A stretch of 36,110 nt of DNA from Alphaproteobacteria bacterium (GTDB lineage Bacteria > Pseudomonadota > Alphaproteobacteria > UBA2966 > CAIVPW01), in contig CANKGV010000024.1 in NCBI GenBank assembly GCA_947481575.1, positions 1 to 36,110 on the forward strand, given 5' to 3'. How positions within the stretch are numbered: position 1 is the first letter of the stretch; each line of letters opens with the position of its first letter. The notes under the pieces were generated by a model. The model had not been told where the DNA came from. It saw only the letters and a list, made by a program, of their open reading frames with translations, and did not search any database. Positions 32,724-36,110 of the stretch are shown here, piece by piece. The position numbers were made by a program, and so were the translations under genes.

Positions 32724-33575
32724 CTACCTCAACCTCGGATCCAGGCGATCGCGCAACGCGTCCCCCAGAAGGTTAAACCCCAAAACCGTAGCGACAATCG
32801 CGGCACCGGGAAACACAACAGTCCACCAGCCCTGCATCGCGTAAGACTGAGCTTCTGCAACCATCGTGCCCCACTCCGGCGCAGGCGCCGCGACTCCCAA
32901 CCCGACGAACCCAAGCGCGGCGAACCCAAGCACTGCTTCCGACACGGCCAACGTTCCCCGCACCACCAACAACCCGGCGATGCCGGGTAAGATTGACCGC
33001 GCCGCCAGCCGCCACACGCTTACTCCGAGCGCCCTCGCCGCGAGTACGTGTTCCCTGGCCATCTCGGTCTGCACCCCGGACTTCGTTGTGCGAACGAACC
33101 CCGGAACCAAGACCAGCGCCACTCCGACAATCGCACCCGCCGTGCCTGCGCTCAGCGTGATGGCGACCACCATCGCGAGCAAAACCGGAGGCACCGACAG
33201 CACCACATCGGCGGTCCGCATGATAGCACCGGCGGCGAAACCCCGCGCCAGTCCCGCAACGAACCCGCAAGTGACGCCGACTACCATCGCGAGCACCACG
33301 ACGGCCACCGACGCGGCCACGGAAACCCGCGCGCCGTATAGGATTCTGGCCAACAGATCGCGCCCGGCCGCATCGGTCCCAAGGGGGAACGCACTGCTCC
33401 CCCCCGGCAGCCAAGCTGGTGGAATTAGCAGGGTCTCGCGGTACTGCTGGATTGGGTCGTGCGGGGCCAACCAGCCCGCCAAGGCCGCCGCCCCGACCGC
33501 CCCCGTAACCAGGACAATCCCGAACACCTCCCAGGCACTCCGGCCAGTCAGGCGCGGCACAGCCCCGGGCTTCAC
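32724..33575 (-). CDS. Peptide/nickel ABC transporter permease, DppC type
   Basis: Inner-membrane permease of 283 residues, the second permease of a Dpp/Opp-like importer. Start GTG 33575 overlaps the stop of the dppB-like gene (GTGA); the longer open frame lies over that gene. The sequence has AWLAPHDPIQQYRETLLIPPAW, the family segment FPLGTDAAGRDLLARILYGARVS, about five membrane spans and the EAA loop in AREHVLAARALGVSVWRLAARSILPG, the contact site for the ATPase. FVGLGVAAPAPEWGTMVAEA and the C-terminal GDALRDRLDPRLR are standard. No ATPase (DppD/DppF) gene lies downstream; the next gene is the cyclase. Confidence 0.92.
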   Translation of the reverse strand: MKPGAVPRLTGRSAWEVFGIVLVTGAVGAAALAGWLAPHDPIQQYRETLLIPPAWLPGGSSAFPLGTDAAGRDLLARILYGARVSVAASVAVVVLAMVVGVTCGFVAGLARGFAAGAIMRTADVVLSVPPVLLAMVVAITLSAGTAGAIVGVALVLVPGFVRTTKSGVQTEMAREHVLAARALGVSVWRLAARSILPGIAGLLVVRGTLAVSEAVLGFAALGFVGLGVAAPAPEWGTMVAEAQSYAMQGWWTVVFPGAAIVATVLGFNLLGDALRDRLDPRLR

Positions 33576-34591
33576 GTACGCCTCTCGCGAAGCCGCGGGT
33601 CGATCATCCGGGCGGCCGCGTCGGTGGCCAAACTCGCCGCTACCACGAGGATCGCGACGACCATCAGGCCCCCCTGCAAGACCGGATAATCGCGGTGCTG
33701 CACGGCGAGCAGGAGCCACCGCCCGAGCCCGGGCCAAGCGAAGACCGACTCGGTGATCACTGCCCCGCCGAGGAGTTGCGCTGCGATTAGTCCGCCTGCC
33801 TGAAGCACGGGGACCATCGCGTTGTTCAATGCGTGCACCGAGGCCCGGGTCGCCGTCGCACCTTTGGCGCGAGCGGTCCGCACATAAGCGGCGTCAACCT
33901 CTTCCAGCATTGCGTAGCGCGTGGTGCGCGCGATCTGCGCCAATGGCAGCGGCACCAGCGCCGCCACCGGCAACACTAGGTGCGCGGCCGCGGACGCGGC
34001 GGCGTCCCACGCGCCCGCCAATACTGCATCGAGCAGCAGGAAGCCGGTGACCGGAACGACCGCGAACGCGGGGGAGATGCGCCCGGCGACCGGCGCCCAC
34101 GGCAAGGCGAGCGCGAACACCAGCACCAAGACAAGGCCGAGCCAGTAGACCGGCACCGACTGAAATAGCGCCGCCGCCAGCGTGAATGCCCGATCCAATG
34201 CCGCGTTGCGCCGCCGCGCGGCCATCCAGCCGGCAGAAACGCCGACTACGGCCGCGATCAGCAGGGCAAGCACGGCGAGTTCCAACGTTGCCGGCAGCGC
34301 TGCCGCCAGCTCTGCGGCCACCGGCTGGCGTGAATAGATCGACGTGCCGAGGTTGCCCGACGCAGCGCCGGCGACAAACGCGAGGTATTGGGCCGCCAAC
34401 GGCCGGTCCAGCCCGAGCTCGTGGCGCATCCGGTCGTGTGCGGCGGAACTGAGCCGATGTTCCCCCGACAGCGTCTCAACGGGATCGCCGGGCGCCAGCC
34501 GCGGTAGTGCGAACGCGACGACGGAGATCGCAACCAGCACCACCAACAGGCCGAGGAGCCGGCGAATGAGCCCCGCGAGCGCGACCACCAA
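33572..34591 (-). CDS. Peptide/nickel ABC transporter permease, DppB type
   Basis: Inner-membrane permease of 339 residues. It shows the DppB N-terminus (RRLLGLLVVLVAISVVAFAL, then LAPGDPVETLSG), LGLDRPLAAQYLAFV, GNLGTSIYSRQPV, and the EAA loop in AYVRTARAKGATATRASVHAL followed by NAMVPVL, then ESVFAWPGLGRWLLLAVQHRDYPVLQG. It starts at TTG 34591, one base after the stop of the substrate-binding protein gene, with GGTAGC upstream; GTG 34588 is possible. Its stop overlaps the next permease start by four bases. Confidence 0.92.
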   Translation of the reverse strand: MVVALAGLIRRLLGLLVVLVAISVVAFALPRLAPGDPVETLSGEHRLSSAAHDRMRHELGLDRPLAAQYLAFVAGAASGNLGTSIYSRQPVAAELAAALPATLELAVLALLIAAVVGVSAGWMAARRRNAALDRAFTLAAALFQSVPVYWLGLVLVLVFALALPWAPVAGRISPAFAVVPVTGFLLLDAVLAGAWDAAASAAAHLVLPVAALVPLPLAQIARTTRYAMLEEVDAAYVRTARAKGATATRASVHALNNAMVPVLQAGGLIAAQLLGGAVITESVFAWPGLGRWLLLAVQHRDYPVLQGGLMVVAILVVAASLATDAAARMIDPRLRERRT

Positions 34592-34592
34592 G

Positions 34593-36008
34593 CTACCGAA
34601 CGTCGGCGCCGTAGAACGCGTGCAGGCCGAACCGGTTGGTCTGGTACCCCGTCACCTCGCCACGCAGAACGAGGTAGCTATGCGGGTACGCGATCGGTGC
34701 CCACGGCAGGGCGTCGGCAAACACCGCCTGGGCGCGCCGGTACAGATCGGCGCGCCGGTCCGCGTCGACCGTGCGGACCGCTTCCGTCGTCAGCTGGTCG
34801 AACTCGGGCGAGCACCAGCGCGCGCGATTAAACCCACCGCCAATCGCCTGGCAGCTCAGCAGTGGGGTGAGGAAATTGTCAGGGTCGCCGTTGTCGCTGA
34901 TCCAGCCGAACAGCATCAGGTCGTGCTCGCCGTTCGCGGTGCGGCGCAGGTATTCGGACCAGTCGTAGGTGACGATCTCTGCGGCGATACCCACAACGCG
35001 CAAGTCCTGCTGAATCAATTGCGCCATCAGTTTGGCGTCGGGATTGTACGGCCGTTGGACGGTCATCGCCCACAGCGTAACGCGCGTGCCAGGCGCCACG
35101 CCGGCCTGGGCGAGCAGCTCGCGCGCACGTGCGGGGTCGTACCCGAACTGCCGCGTCGAGGGGTCGACACCCCACATTTCAGGCGGTAGCGGGTTGGCCG
35201 CGGGCTGCGCCCCGCCGGCGAACACGGCGCGGATGATCGCGGCGCGGTCGATCGCCAAGTTCACGGCCTCGCGGACCAGCTTGTTGTTGAACGGTGCTTT
35301 CTCGGTGTTGAAGGCCAAGTAGCTCGTTCCCAACACCGGCTGTTCGACCACCACCAGCGAGCGGTCCCGGCGGATCGTGTCCAGATCGCCCGGGTTCGGA
35401 TACGGCATCGCTTGGCACTCGTTGTTACGCAACCGTGCGTAGCGGATCAGCGGGTCCGGCGTAACGACAAACACCAACGTGTCGATCGGTGACCGGCCCC
35501 GCCAGTAGTCAGGGTGGGCCCCGTAGCGGATCTGCGCGCCGCGGTCGTAGCGGACCAGTTGGAACGGACCCGTACCAATCGGTGCGCGGTCGAACTCCTC
35601 GGGGGTGCCAGCCCGCAACATGCGGTCGGCGTACTCGGCCGACTGGATAGACGCAAAGTCCATCGCCAAGTCAGCCAGGAACGCCATGTCGGGCGACGCG
35701 AGGCGGAACCGGATCGTGTAGTCGTCAACCCGGTCAATGCCGAGGATCAGGTCACCGAACCCCATGCCCTCGAAGTAGGGATAGCTGCCGCCGGAGACCT
35801 TGTGAAAGGGGTGGGACTCGGTGCGCTGCCGTTCGAAGCTAAACACAACATCGTCGGCGTTGAAGTCACGGCTCGGCACAAATCGGTCGGAGCGCTGCCA
35901 ATGAACGCCGCGGCGCAAGTCCATCGTGTAGGTCAGACCGTTGTCGGCCATCTGCCACGACGCTGGGGATGTCCCGCCCATTGTTGAAAATCGTGTGGCA
36001 GGCGTCAT
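34593..36008 (-). pseudogene. ABC transporter substrate-binding protein (DppA/SBP_bac_5), N-terminally truncated
   Basis: Family 5 solute-binding protein for peptides, here 471 residues from ATG 36008. It begins inside the fold at WQMADNGLTYTMDLRRGVHW, the region that normally follows PALAxSW about 90 residues into a full protein, so the signal peptide and first strands of lobe I are missing. The rest is intact: DDVVFSFER, APIGTGPFQLVRYDRGAQI, YLAFNTEKAPFNNKLVREAV and GYDPARARELLAQAG, ending in FGLHAFYGADVR. An in-frame TAG stands five codons upstream (36021-36023). Without a signal it could not act with the permeases, so I call it a probable pseudogene; a sequencing or assembly error or a recent deletion would look the same. 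Confidence 0.7.
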
Positions 36009-36020
36009 TGGTTGAGCAGG

Positions 36021-36110
36021 CTACGCAGCGTTGGCCTGCGGTTCAAGAGTAGCGTCGACCTCGTTCCTGGGGTGGCGGGCAGCCATGGCGGCGCGCAGGA
36101 TGTCGAGTTG
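36021..36110 (-). CDS. C-terminal tail of an unidentified gene (runs off the window)
   Basis: An open frame from the window edge ends at TAG 36021-36023 and reads QLDILRAAMAARHPRNEVD, then ten more residues. It is in the same frame as the truncated substrate-binding protein, which begins 12 bases later. It could be the end of an upstream operon gene or the remnant of a fused, rearranged start of the binding-protein gene. Too short to identify. Confidence 0.4.
   Translation of the reverse strand, partial: QLDILRAAMAARHPRNEVDATLEPQANAA

Overview
This is a high-GC chromosomal window, most likely from an alphaproteobacterium. That assignment is inferred from the EF-Tu N-terminus, the rlmB / tRNA-Tyr / tRNA-Gly / tuf arrangement, the short leaders, the frequent GTG/TTG starts and the TfuA-YcaO pair. 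No rRNA, complete insertion sequence or CRISPR array is visible.

Left part (1-11,470): the 5' end of tuf with tRNA-Gly(UCC) and tRNA-Tyr(GUA) on the minus strand, divergent from rlmB. Next comes a tight plus-strand set of transport genes: a Kef-type CPA2 antiporter, an NhaP-type CPA1 antiporter with an RCK domain, and a large MscS channel. These are followed by a Tat-exported GH10 xylanase, a poorly coding stretch, a cytochrome c, a cyclic-nucleotide-gated K+ channel, a heme-ligand-less bacterioferritin and a small unknown gene.

Middle part (11,700-23,560): a serralysin-like M10 protease with 81-residue RTX-type repeats, a YkgJ-type Cys-cluster protein, a SHOCT protein, an LpxR-like outer-membrane protein, a membrane-anchored cyclophilin, a dihydrouridine synthase, a methyltransferase, a SYLF protein, tRNA-Thr(UGU), a CheB-type methylesterase, a ThDP-dependent 2-oxoacid decarboxylase and a 40-residue basic protein with a textbook terminator.

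Right part (23,600-29,600) is the most interesting. A minus-strand operon encodes, in transcription order, a 308-residue repetitive polypeptide, a YcaO enzyme, a TfuA protein, a CRP-like regulator and a SPINDLY-type O-glycosyltransferase. The polypeptide has a 49-residue leader-like N-terminus followed by twenty D-A-D-A-G-R-W-A-[IV]-[ST]-P units arranged in 26-residue repeats. The YcaO/TfuA/regulator reading frames overlap by 1-4 bases. In front of the repeat gene is a perfect CRP-type palindrome, TGTGA-N6-TCACA, placed where a class II activator would sit, and the operon's own regulator keeps the CRP residues for cAMP binding and TGTGA recognition. I read this as a self-regulated RiPP-like or modified-repeat-protein system: YcaO-TfuA would modify the backbone (thioamide or related), and the glycosyltransferase may decorate the [IV][ST]P sites. 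The chemistry is inference. A divergent 72-residue ORF shares the control region.

Right edge (29,578-36,110): a class III nucleotide cyclase / AAA / TPR protein is translationally coupled to a DppB-DppC-type peptide ABC transporter. The transporter's substrate-binding protein lacks its signal peptide and first lobe. The cyclase next to a CRP-controlled gene suggests a local cyclic-nucleotide circuit, although its active site is not canonical.
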